A stretch of 41,863 nt of DNA from NCBI GenBank assembly GCA_963922455.1, contig CAWUIO010000056.1:1-41863 (forward strand), in the 5' to 3' direction. The notes below the pieces were generated by a model. That model searched no databases. It was not told the DNA's origin and worked only from the letters and a program-made list of their open reading frames with translations. Source of the DNA: CAWUIO01 sp963922455 (lineage in GTDB: Bacteria > Bacteroidota > Bacteroidia > Cytophagales > Microscillaceae). The position numbers and the translations under genes are program-made. Below are positions 24,557 to 32,589 of the stretch, piece by piece (within the stretch, counting starts at the first letter, position 1; every line of letters begins with the position of its first letter).

Positions 24557-26623
24557 ATGAATGCAGTAAACTTCTACCACTGGGGGCAGTATTACGCTTG
24601 TATACTTTTCTTTCTTTTTAGCCCTATTTCTTACAATTTTGCTCAGTGTATTTTAACAACCCAAAACCAAACGGTTAATACCGCCGGGGTAATCGTCAAT
24701 GCCTATTATCCGGGTACGGCCGATGCCGCAGCCGGAAGCACAGTACTATCCGTGGGGAGTAAAAGAGGAACTGTGGCCGATATTCAAGACGGGGATATCC
24801 TACTCCTTATCCAAATGCAAGGCGTGGAAATCAATAGTACGCTTCCCGATCAAACAATTGGAGACCCTTATGGTGATGGTACCGGTGGGAATGATCGCAG
24901 CGGCTACCTTACAAATACGAATTTTTTGGCCGGGACTTACGAATATGTCGTGGCCGATGGCCCGGTAAGTGCCGGACAGCTTTCCATCCGAACACCCTTG
25001 ATGAACTCCTACCTTCATAGCCTGATTTCTACGGGAGGCTTAGGGGCTTATACTTTTCAAGTAGTTAAAGTGGCCAATTACCAAAATCTAAACGTGACCG
25101 CGACGGGCGAAATTACCGCCCTGCCCTGGGATGGACGTACGGGCGGAATCATGGCCTTTGATGTGACGCAGACTTTTATTTTGAATGGGGCCTTGGATGC
25201 TAGTTTCCAAGGTTTTCGAGGAGGGGGGAGATATGCTGCAGAAGACATAGCCAGTAACATTGGCCACCGTGGGGAAGGTATTGCCGGGACGCCCCGGCTC
25301 TTATACAATGGAAGCCAAGTCTTAAATAATCTGGCCGATCATAGCACAAGTGTTCATACGGGCGTGTATACAGGTACTTCTACGTATCTGGGTACAGCCG
25401 TAAATCCTTTCTTTCCCGATCGGGGTTTTGGAGCTCCTGGCAATGCCGGAGGAGCCGGTTATGATGATGGTAGCGGGGGAGGGGGAGGCAATGGCGGACC
25501 GGGAGGTAATGGCGGTTATTTTAATTATGCCCTTAATTTAATTGCCCGCGGTGGGGCCAGCCTGGACGTGCAAGGGGGAGACCGCTTGTTTTTAGGCGGC
25601 GGTGGCGGCAGCGGTGGCCGGGAAGATGACCCCGGAGATACAGATGACGCCAGTAGCGGCCAACCAGGTGGGGGAATTATTATCGTACGGGCCAACGTAA
25701 TCAATGGCTCAGGTATTTTTCGAAGCAATGGCCGCAGTGCATCGGCCCAGAACTTAGAAGGTGGGGGAGGCGGAGGAGCCGGAGGGACCATCTTGATAGT
25801 CACCTCCAGTGCCGACCTAAGCGGATTATCAATTGAAGCCATGGGCGGTACCGGCGGGAGTACCGTTAACAATAGTGACGCCCCCGGCGGCGGTGGCGGC
25901 GGCGGGGCTGTCTTAATGACGCGCATTGGCGGCTTGGCTTTTTCGGCCTTGGCCAGCATCAACAATAGCGGAGGGGCTACCGGTACGGGTGGGCTCAACC
26001 TAGAACCGCCTACCATAGGCTCGTCCGGGGCTCAGTTTTCCAGTTTACCCGGCTCCTACTTTTTGTGCGACATATCGGCCCTCCCCGTAGAATTGATAGA
26101 ATTTAAAGCCCGGGTGATCAATCCTGATGCGGTCTTACTAAGCTGGAAAACGGCCACCGAAACCGATAATGCCTTCTTTACGGTAGAACGCTCGAGCAAT
26201 GCCCAGGATTTTGAGGCCATTGGCCGTTATGAGGGCAATGGCAAGTCTCAAACGGTCCAATCGTATGAGGCTCTGGACACCGATCCTTTGGGGGGCGTTT
26301 CCTATTATCGCCTAAGACAAAACGATTTTGATGGTACGGAGTCATACTCGTCTATCATTTCCATCAACCGCGACCCGGATGCTCCTGAGTTGCGGGTCTA
26401 CCCCAACCCCAGTAGCGATTTTGTCAAAATAGAACTGGCTGAGGTTTCGGGCGTATTAGATATCCAAGTTTACAATACCTTGGGGCAATTGGTCTACCAA
26501 CTCAAGCAGGACGGTGCCCCTTTGACGCCGGTGGATATCCGCGACTGGGCTCCGGGAGACTACGTATTACGCCTCAAGACGGAGTCGGGCAGCTACCAGG
26601 AGAAGTTAATCATTTTGGAATAG
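24557..26623 (+). CDS. Glycine-rich secreted protein with T9SS sorting domain
   Basis: A 688-residue surface or released protein. Residues 1-30 form a signal peptide (P-I-S-Y-N-F-A-Q). About 30-270 is an unassigned beta-rich domain. About 285-495 is dominated by glycine clusters such as G-S-G-G-G-G-G-N-G-G-P-G-G-N-G-G, broken by short strands, as seen in secreted beta-helix-type proteins. A linker domain common in T9SS substrates (L-P-V-E-L-I-E-F-K-A ... V-L-L-S-W-K-T-A-T-E-T-D-N-A-F-F-T-V-E-R-S) spans about 510-600. The type A sorting domain fills about 613-688 (R-V-Y-P-N-P-S-S-D-F ... G-D-Y-V-L-R-L). It would be exported by Sec and then moved across the outer membrane by T9SS. Its role is unknown. 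No exact -7 box is seen upstream, and no terminator is seen after the stop. Confidence 0.88.
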   Translation: MNAVNFYHWGQYYACILFFLFSPISYNFAQCILTTQNQTVNTAGVIVNAYYPGTADAAAGSTVLSVGSKRGTVADIQDGDILLLIQMQGVEINSTLPDQTIGDPYGDGTGGNDRSGYLTNTNFLAGTYEYVVADGPVSAGQLSIRTPLMNSYLHSLISTGGLGAYTFQVVKVANYQNLNVTATGEITALPWDGRTGGIMAFDVTQTFILNGALDASFQGFRGGGRYAAEDIASNIGHRGEGIAGTPRLLYNGSQVLNNLADHSTSVHTGVYTGTSTYLGTAVNPFFPDRGFGAPGNAGGAGYDDGSGGGGGNGGPGGNGGYFNYALNLIARGGASLDVQGGDRLFLGGGGGSGGREDDPGDTDDASSGQPGGGIIIVRANVINGSGIFRSNGRSASAQNLEGGGGGGAGGTILIVTSSADLSGLSIEAMGGTGGSTVNNSDAPGGGGGGGAVLMTRIGGLAFSALASINNSGGATGTGGLNLEPPTIGSSGAQFSSLPGSYFLCDISALPVELIEFKARVINPDAVLLSWKTATETDNAFFTVERSSNAQDFEAIGRYEGNGKSQTVQSYEALDTDPLGGVSYYRLRQNDFDGTESYSSIISINRDPDAPELRVYPNPSSDFVKIELAEVSGVLDIQVYNTLGQLVYQLKQDGAPLTPVDIRDWAPGDYVLRLKTESGSYQEKLIILE

Positions 26624-26696
26624 GGGTTTCCAGTAAAATTTTATCCCGAATTTCTTTTGTATGCTTTTGTTGGTCAAGATGTCAAGAATAAGATTA

Positions 26697-26823
26697 GGGG
26701 CTGCCCCCGGCGATGACGTAGGTGCCTCCTAGGAAAAAAGGGGGCGCCGGGGTCGGGCTTTCGCTACTCGCCTGCCTCCCTCGTCCCCCGACGGGCTCAA
26801 ACAGGCCGCTCTATCCCTCAGCC
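26697..26823 (-). repeat. Structured intergenic element, copy 4
   Basis: Minus-strand copy with closing stem GGCTG/CAGCC, conserved blocks GAGGGATAGAGCGGCCTGTT and GGCGAGTAGCGAAAGCCCGA, stem 2 of the GCCCG subclass, and stem 3 CCCCGGCG/CGCCGGGG. The pair beside the G-A loop is G-C. It is antisense to the plus-strand genes on both sides. The rest of the 303-base gap (26624-26926) shows nothing else. Confidence 0.88.
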
Positions 26824-26926
26824 AAATTTTATGTGCCCTTTGACTTAAAATACTGCTTCCTTACTATTTTAATACCTCAAAATCGACTAATTTCCCGGCT
26901 TTCGGTCTGCTTTATACGGATACGCT

Positions 26927-28306
26927 ATGTTGGCTAGTTTTGTATTTTTGTACCTACTGCTCACCTTGGGGATTGGGCTATGGTCTTCGCGGCAAGTACA
27001 CACGAGCCAGGATTTTGTACTAGCCGGGGGCAAGATGCCCCTACTCATTGCTGCCAGTGCCTTGTTTGCCACTTGGTTTGGTTCGGAAACTGTCTTAGGA
27101 GCATCCAGCGAGTTTGCCGAAGGGGGGCTTTTTCGGGTTATCGAGGACCCCTTTGGGGCAGCCCTTTGTCTTTTTTTGGTAGGTATGTTCTATGCCCGGC
27201 CTCTCTACCGCATGCCCTTGCTGACCCTCAATGACTATTACCGCCAGCGCTTTGGCTCCCGAGTGGAGACGGTCTCTTCTATTTTTATGATCCTTTCATA
27301 TTTGGGATGGATTGCGGCCCAATTGGTAGCCATGGCCTTGATCTTTCAAATTATTACCGGTCTCCCTATTGGGGTAGGCATCCTCCTGGGCATGGGCATT
27401 GTGATGATCTACACTTATTTTGGAGGTATGTGGGCTGTGGCCATCACCGATTTTATCCAAACCTTGGTTATTTTGGGAGGCCTATTGTATTTTGCCGGGC
27501 TTATGCACCAAGAGGTGGGAGGTTTCCAGGCTTTACTAGGCCAAAGCCCACCGGGCTTCTTTCGTTTTTTTCCGGAGAGCAATTGGGAGGCGGGTATGGA
27601 GTATTTGGCCGCCTGGATAACCATTGGCTTGGGCTCGATCCCGCAGCAAGATATCTTTCAACGGGTAAAGTCGGGCCGTAGTGAGCAGACGGCGGTACGG
27701 GCCTCCTATTTGAGTTCGGCCATGTATCTACTTATCGCGGCGATACCTTTATATATAGCTTTATGTGGAAGGGTCCTCTATCCGGAACTGATGCAGGGAG
27801 ATAGCCAGCAATTACTCTTGCGCTTAGTCAGCCTAAAAGGCGGGATGGTTTTACAGGTTTGTTTTATGGGCGCTTTGCTATCGGCCATTTTAAGTACCAC
27901 CAGTGGGGCCATCTTAGCCCCCGCTACGGTATTTGCCGAAAACATATTACGTCCCCGTTTTCCGCACTGGGATGACCGTAAATTATTGGCGGTGATGCGG
28001 CTTTCGGTGTTGGGGGTATCTATAGTGGCGGCGGCTCTTGCCTTGAGAAAGTCGAATATTTACGATTTAGTAGCTGAGTCTTCCTCTTTAAGTTTGGTTT
28101 CCTTGTTTGTACCCCTCACCGCCGGATTGTATTGGAAGCCAGCCAATGCGGCGGGGGCCATGGCCTCTATTGGGGGAGGGATGTGTGCTTGGCTGCTTTG
28201 CGAGTGGTTTCCCATGGGGGTGCCGAGCTTAATTCCAGGATTGCTAGCGAGCATCTTGGGGATGATAGGTTTTAGCGTATTCTATCCCAAGTCTGGGCTT
28301 AAGTGA
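26927..28306 (+). CDS. Sodium:solute symporter family transporter
   Basis: A 459-residue integral membrane protein of the SSS family (PutP/SglT type), which uses the sodium gradient to import small solutes. About 12-13 hydrophobic segments are seen from residue 1 to the end. Family marks include the early D-F-V-L-A-G-G-K-M-P (about 29-38), A-T-W-F-G-S-E-T-V-L-G-A-S (about 48-60) and G-S-I-P-Q-Q-D-I-F-Q-R (about 237-247), followed by an S-A-I-L-S-T-T-S-G-A-I-L-A-P segment in the sodium-site helix. The substrate cannot be read from the sequence; amino acids, sugars and carboxylates are all possible. It stands alone, between two copies of the dispersed element, and no neighbour suggests a pathway. 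Confidence 0.88.
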   Translation: MLASFVFLYLLLTLGIGLWSSRQVHTSQDFVLAGGKMPLLIAASALFATWFGSETVLGASSEFAEGGLFRVIEDPFGAALCLFLVGMFYARPLYRMPLLTLNDYYRQRFGSRVETVSSIFMILSYLGWIAAQLVAMALIFQIITGLPIGVGILLGMGIVMIYTYFGGMWAVAITDFIQTLVILGGLLYFAGLMHQEVGGFQALLGQSPPGFFRFFPESNWEAGMEYLAAWITIGLGSIPQQDIFQRVKSGRSEQTAVRASYLSSAMYLLIAAIPLYIALCGRVLYPELMQGDSQQLLLRLVSLKGGMVLQVCFMGALLSAILSTTSGAILAPATVFAENILRPRFPHWDDRKLLAVMRLSVLGVSIVAAALALRKSNIYDLVAESSSLSLVSLFVPLTAGLYWKPANAAGAMASIGGGMCAWLLCEWFPMGVPSLIPGLLASILGMIGFSVFYPKSGLK

Positions 28307-28395
28307 AGTTTTAAGTGCGGCTAGGTTTGATCCTAAGCCTATTACTATCGCACGTGCATCTCGGATCTCGGCGCCCAGCCCCGGGTTTTTTCTTT

Positions 28396-28523
28396 GGCTG
28401 AGGGATAGAACGGCCTGTTTGAGCTCGTGGGGCCTGGCGGGTAAAGGCAGCGAGTAGTGATAGCCCGACCCCGCTTGCACTATTTTGCCTAAAAGTAGGA
28501 TCTTCATAAGCGGGGGCAGCCCC
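28396..28523 (+). repeat. Structured intergenic element, copy 5
   Basis: Plus-strand copy with closing stem GGCTG/CAGCC, conserved blocks GAGGGATAGAACGGCCTGTT and GGCAGCGAGTAGTGATAGCC, and a distinct stem 3, CCCCGCTT/AAGCGGGG, which is a clear compensatory variant. The pairs around the G-A loop are A-T and A-T. It lies between the symporter and nuoN genes in the same sense. Nothing else convincing is seen in the 28307-28395 part of this gap. Confidence 0.88.
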
Positions 28524-28593
28524 GAGTAGTTTTTCCGTAGGCAGAAAAAGGGGAGATGCCGGGAAAAATATCCGGCAATCAGACATTTCTTCG

Positions 28594-28601
28594 TAGTTTT
28601 G
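28594..28601 (+). promoter_or_regulatory. Bacteroidota -7 box upstream of nuoN
   Basis: TAGTTTTG, an exact TAnnTTTG match 25 bases before the ATG at 28626. No clear -33 TTTG. If used, it would give nuoN its own short-leader transcript starting downstream of the element. Confidence 0.4.
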
Positions 28602-28625
28602 GAGTTTAAATAAGTGGTGATTGGC

Positions 28626-30197
28626 ATGATATCCAGTGAGTTTTTACGGGATTTAAATTTGCTTTTGGGGCAGGTTTTGCAATCTCTGATGTATTTTTTT
28701 CCGGAGCTTTGTCTGCTGGGCCTATTGATAGGGCTGGTGGTTATGAGTTTATTCCCAAGGCTTAACTACCGTGCTTTCTGGTACCTAAGTGTAGGAGGGA
28801 TGCTGCTGCTGCTTCCTTTTTACTGGGGACAAGGACAGTTTGTGTTCCCCCGGGATATTGCCTTGTACTTATTTAATGATACTTTGGCTCTGAGTCCTTT
28901 TATACTTGGGGGCAAACTAATTATTTGGTTAGCTACGTTTTTTACTTTACTCCTTTCTGTACCGGCCTATAATTTTCCTTCTTTGGCCCGTCGCCCCGCC
29001 GAATATTTTATTTTCCTTATGGGGGCGTGCCTGGGGCTGCATCTCATGCTTATGGCCAGTGATATGATCACCTTATATATGAGTATTGAGACGGTCTCTA
29101 TTTGCTCCTATTTTCTTTGTGGCTATTATTTTAAAAAGACGAGTAGTGAGGCGAGTTTAAAGTACCTTATTTATGGGGCATTTAGTTCGGCGGTGATGCT
29201 GTATGGCATGTCTTGGCTTTATGGAATGAGTGGGTCTACCCAGCATTTGGGGCCGGCTAACTTTTGGCCTGAGCTATTGGCAATGGAGCACCCCATGGTC
29301 TTCTTGGCATGGTTGATGGCCTTGTCGGGTTTGCTGTTTAAATTGGCCTCGGTGCCTTTTCAGTTTTGGGCACCTGATGTGTATGAGGCTTCGCCCACGG
29401 CGGTAGCGGCTTTTTTTTCGGTAGCTCCCAAAGCGGCGGCGGTGCTGGCCTTGTATCGCTGGGGACTAGCTTTACCTGAAGCTAGCTTTGTACTGGGGCC
29501 TTATGCGATTACCTGGGGCCATGTGATAGCGGTGTTGGCTTTGCTGAGCATGTTTGTGGGCAATTTATCGGCTTTGGGTCAAAGACAGGCCAAGCGATTA
29601 ATGGCCTATTCTTCCATCGCCCATGTGGGTTTTTTGATGATCCCCTTGCTTGCTCCCGGGGCTTGGGGAATGACTAGTCTTTTGTTTTATCTCTTTATAT
29701 ATATAAGTATGAACTTCTCGGCCTTTTTGTTGATTGACCGTTTGGCCATGGAAGGCAAGACAGAAAGGAGTTTTTTAATTTCAAGTTGGTCAGGCCGGGG
29801 GATGAATTTACCCCTTTGGGGAGTTGGTACGGTGCTGGTGATGATTGCTTTGACAGGATTGCCCCCAACCGCGGGTTTTACGGCCAAGCTTTTAGTTTTT
29901 AGTGGGCTTTGGGAATTTTATCAGGCAAGTCCTGACCCTCTTTTTCTCTTCCTATTTATACTGGGTATTTTGAATGCGGCCCTTTCCTTATTTTACTACC
30001 TAAAAATACCTTATTATTTATTCATGGTTTCTGGGTCAGAGGAGGATACTTCCGAATCGCTTTGGCAAAGGGAGGGAATGGGGCTGGTACGCATCTATAC
30101 TGGGGCTTTGTTTGCTGTATTACTCTTTCCTTTGGTATTGTTTTTCTTTAAGAGCGATTGGTTGTGGGCTTCTATTCAATACTTTTGCCAATCTTAA
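28626..30197 (+). CDS. nuoN: NADH-quinone oxidoreductase subunit N
   Basis: A 523-residue multi-spanning membrane protein (about 14 helices) of the NuoN/antiporter-like class, one of the proton-pumping subunits of respiratory complex I. Typical segments are L-Y-M-S-I-E-T-V-S-I-C-S-Y near 155, S-S-E-A-S-L-K-Y-L-I-Y-G-A-F-S-S-A near 180, and K-L-A-S-V-P-F-Q-F-W-A-P-D-V-Y-E-A-S-P near 240-258, which includes the conserved Lys and the P-F-x-x-W-x-P-D-V-Y motif. I chose the ATG at 28626 over the GTG codons at 28614 and 28617. Complex I genes are usually in one long operon ending in nuoN, yet neither flank here holds another nuo gene, so this is a separated or second copy. The call to subunit N rather than L or M rests on the P-D-V-Y motif and the length. 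Confidence 0.9.
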   Translation: MISSEFLRDLNLLLGQVLQSLMYFFPELCLLGLLIGLVVMSLFPRLNYRAFWYLSVGGMLLLLPFYWGQGQFVFPRDIALYLFNDTLALSPFILGGKLIIWLATFFTLLLSVPAYNFPSLARRPAEYFIFLMGACLGLHLMLMASDMITLYMSIETVSICSYFLCGYYFKKTSSEASLKYLIYGAFSSAVMLYGMSWLYGMSGSTQHLGPANFWPELLAMEHPMVFLAWLMALSGLLFKLASVPFQFWAPDVYEASPTAVAAFFSVAPKAAAVLALYRWGLALPEASFVLGPYAITWGHVIAVLALLSMFVGNLSALGQRQAKRLMAYSSIAHVGFLMIPLLAPGAWGMTSLLFYLFIYISMNFSAFLLIDRLAMEGKTERSFLISSWSGRGMNLPLWGVGTVLVMIALTGLPPTAGFTAKLLVFSGLWEFYQASPDPLFLFLFILGILNAALSLFYYLKIPYYLFMVSGSEEDTSESLWQREGMGLVRIYTGALFAVLLFPLVLFFFKSDWLWASIQYFCQS

Positions 30198-30296
30198 GGG
30201 TAAAGGGTAGTATGTAGGCCTCAAGTTAAACTCAAGTGGGGGGTGATTTTGTTATTGGATTGGTAGGGACTCATTATTATATAATCATTTATTACT

Positions 30297-32165
30297 ATGT
30301 GTGGCATTGCCTTGATTCGTCTCCGAAAACCGCTTGAGCACTATGTAGAGCGCTATGGTTCTTACAAATATGGCTTGAAGAAGCTGTATTTATTGATGCA
30401 GAAACAAAACAATCGGGGCCAGGATGGGGCTGGGGTGGTCAACGTGAAGTTGGACGTGCCTCCTGGGAAGCGGTATATTAGTCGCTACCGGAGTGTGAGC
30501 AAGCACCCGATTGAGGATATTTTTGGTAGGATAGATGGTAAAATAAAATCAGGGGAAGAGGAGCTGGGGGATGTACCCTTTGCTTTGGAAGACCTAAAAA
30601 GTGAAGTGGCTTTCACGGGGGAAGTCATGTTAGGCCATCTTCGTTACGGTACTCACGGGGGCTTTGGCCTAGAAAATGTTCACCCTTTCTTGCGGCAAAG
30701 CAACTGGAAGAGCCGGACCTTAACCCTGGCGGGTAATTTTAACCTCACCAATGTAGACGAACTCTTTGATAAATTGGTGGACTTAGGCCAACATCCCAAG
30801 GACAAAGTGGATACCGTTTTGGTATTGGAAAAAATCGGGCATTTTTTAGACGAGGAAAACCGCCGCTTTTATGCCGAATGGGACGGGAAAATAAGCAACT
30901 GGGAGATCCATGAGAAAATAGAAAATGAACTCGACTTGCAAAGGACTTTACAAAGAGCTTCCAAGTATTTTGATGGAGGCTATGCCATTGCGGGTATTAC
31001 CGGTTATGGAGCTTCCTTTGTGATGCGGGACCCGAATGGCATCCGGCCGGCCTATTATTATGCCAATGAGGAAATTGTAGTGGCGGCTTCCGAAAAATCG
31101 GCCATTAAAACCGCTTTTGGGATAGAATATAAGGAAATACAAGAAGTACCCCCCGGATATAGCTTGATTATCGAGAAAGACGGTAGTTATAAATTGGGGC
31201 AAATCGTGGAACCCCGCCCAAAACTATCTTGCAGTTTTGAGCGGATTTACTTCTCCCGGGCTTCGGATCCTTTAATCTATGAGGAACGCAAGCAATTAGG
31301 GAATTTGCTTTCGCCCAAGATCTTAGAAGCGATTGATTATGACTTGGATAATACGGTTTTCTCGTATATACCCAATACCTCTGAGACCGCCTTTTTGGGG
31401 ATGATCAAGGGTATTGAAGATTATTTGGTAGAAAACCGGCGTCAGCAGATCTTAGAAAACCCCAGTGCTGAGCAGTTACAAAGAATTTACGCTACCCGCC
31501 CCCGGGTAGAAAAGCTAGTAATCAAAGATGTGAAGCTACGTACCTTCATCACCGACGATGACCACCGGGATGAACTGGTCTCCCATGTGTATGACACAAC
31601 GTATGAAGTCATTAAGAAAGGGCTTGATACCTTGGTGGTGATTGACGACTCGATTGTGCGGGGAACTACCTTGGAAAAAAGTATCCTGCGTATGTTGGAC
31701 CGTTTAGAACCCAAGAAAATTATTATCGTATCCTCGGCCCCTCAAATCCGTTTTCCGGATTGTTATGGAATTGACATGTCCAAAATGAAAGATTTCATTG
31801 CTTTTCGGGCCGTAAAAAGCTTGTTGGATAAGACAGGCCGTGAGAATTTGTTGGATGAAGTCTTTGAAAAATGCCGCATCGCCCTGGACGAGGGGAGGGC
31901 TGGGGAGCACAATTATGTAAAAGAATTATACGAACCCTACGAGTATACTGCCATATCGAATGAAATTGCCCGGATTATTACCTCCGATTATGTGCGAGCG
32001 GATGTTGAAGTGATTTATCAGACGGTAGATAATTTGCATAAAGCATGTCCAAATCATCATGGGGACTGGTACTTCACCGGTGATTATCCAACTCCTGGAG
32101 GAAACATTGTGGTAAATCAAGCCTTTGTAAATTTCTGCCAAGGAATTGCTCAGCGGGCCTACTAA
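30297..32165 (+). CDS. purF: Amidophosphoribosyltransferase family enzyme (PurF-like)
   Basis: A 622-residue enzyme. The N-terminal class II glutaminase domain starts at once with Cys2 (M-C-G-I-A-L-I-R), so no propeptide is needed. It shows H-L-R-Y-G-T-H-G-G near 111-119, G-N-F-N-L-T-N near 144-150 and R-D-P-N-G-I-R-P near 244-251. The C-terminal phosphoribosyltransferase domain has the PRPP loop V-I-D-D-S-I-V-R-G-T-T near 448-458. PurF makes phosphoribosylamine from PRPP and glutamine, the first step of purine synthesis. The protein is well over the usual ~470-500 residues, with extra sequence at about 55-95 and 330-430, and may be the long PurF-like paralogue I associate with Bacteroidota rather than the main enzyme. 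It is a single gene followed by a terminator. Confidence 0.82.
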   Translation: MCGIALIRLRKPLEHYVERYGSYKYGLKKLYLLMQKQNNRGQDGAGVVNVKLDVPPGKRYISRYRSVSKHPIEDIFGRIDGKIKSGEEELGDVPFALEDLKSEVAFTGEVMLGHLRYGTHGGFGLENVHPFLRQSNWKSRTLTLAGNFNLTNVDELFDKLVDLGQHPKDKVDTVLVLEKIGHFLDEENRRFYAEWDGKISNWEIHEKIENELDLQRTLQRASKYFDGGYAIAGITGYGASFVMRDPNGIRPAYYYANEEIVVAASEKSAIKTAFGIEYKEIQEVPPGYSLIIEKDGSYKLGQIVEPRPKLSCSFERIYFSRASDPLIYEERKQLGNLLSPKILEAIDYDLDNTVFSYIPNTSETAFLGMIKGIEDYLVENRRQQILENPSAEQLQRIYATRPRVEKLVIKDVKLRTFITDDDHRDELVSHVYDTTYEVIKKGLDTLVVIDDSIVRGTTLEKSILRMLDRLEPKKIIIVSSAPQIRFPDCYGIDMSKMKDFIAFRAVKSLLDKTGRENLLDEVFEKCRIALDEGRAGEHNYVKELYEPYEYTAISNEIARIITSDYVRADVEVIYQTVDNLHKACPNHHGDWYFTGDYPTPGGNIVVNQAFVNFCQGIAQRAY

Positions 32166-32245
32166 AAAAATAGGTGAAAAATGCCTAGGCAAAGTTTCTT
32201 ATTAGATCGTAGGCATTGGCCTATTATTCTATGGTATTTTTTCCG

Positions 32246-32273
32246 ACCACCATTTGTTTTGGTGGTTTTTTTT
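32246..32273 (+). terminator. Terminator of the PurF-like gene
   Basis: Stem ACCACC/GGTGGT with a 9-base loop and a run of T (32267-32273), 80 bases after the stop codon. Confidence 0.75.
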
Positions 32274-32544
32274 GGATTTTTCCACTGCAAAAAGGTTGCC
32301 TTAAGTATATTAAGTTAGTGTTAAGAAATGCTGCCCTGTATTGGCCATTACTTTTTATTATTGACTTATTTCAATTCTTACCTGGGTATTTTATTGACAT
32401 TCAGTGTGTTTTTAAGAGAAATTTTGCTGAGATTTTACCAAGGCTTCTCAATATTACCTTAATGTTAATCAATACTAATCTTACCCTAGTGTTTCTTAAA
32501 GATTATATAACATTGGCTCGTTCTTCTTTACTTCAAGCCTTTTG

Positions 32545-32552
32545 TACTTTTG
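32545..32552 (+). promoter_or_regulatory. Bacteroidota -7 box of the surface lipoprotein gene
   Basis: TACTTTTG, an exact TAnnTTTG match 37 bases before the ATG at 32590. No TTTG is seen at -33. The leader would be about 30 bases. Confidence 0.5.
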
Positions 32553-32589
32553 CTCCATCTTGATACACTTTATCAAAAAATCTATTATC

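Larger units (their letters stand above)
32166..32589. other. Intergenic region between the PurF-like and lipoprotein genes
   Basis: A 424-base gap. It holds a terminator (32246-32273) and a -7 box (32545-32552). The rest (32274-32540) is AT-rich with no visible gene or repeat. A 115-codon frame over it starts before the terminator and encodes T-rich hydrophobic sequence, and I do not accept it as a gene. Confidence 0.5.

Noticed and set aside
25525..26016. A 163-codon proline-rich frame antisense to the glycine-rich T9SS protein
   Set aside because: Proline runs are the antisense image of the glycine codons. The sense strand has a signal peptide and sorting domain, so it is the real gene.
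28244..28627. Minus-strand frames between the symporter and nuoN
   Set aside because: They read through element copy 5 and overlap the end of the symporter gene; no coding character.
32216..32563. A 115-codon plus-strand frame in the gap before the lipoprotein gene
   Set aside because: It begins before the terminator hairpin at 32246-32273, is hydrophobic only because of T-rich DNA, has no leader pattern and runs over the promoter box at 32545.
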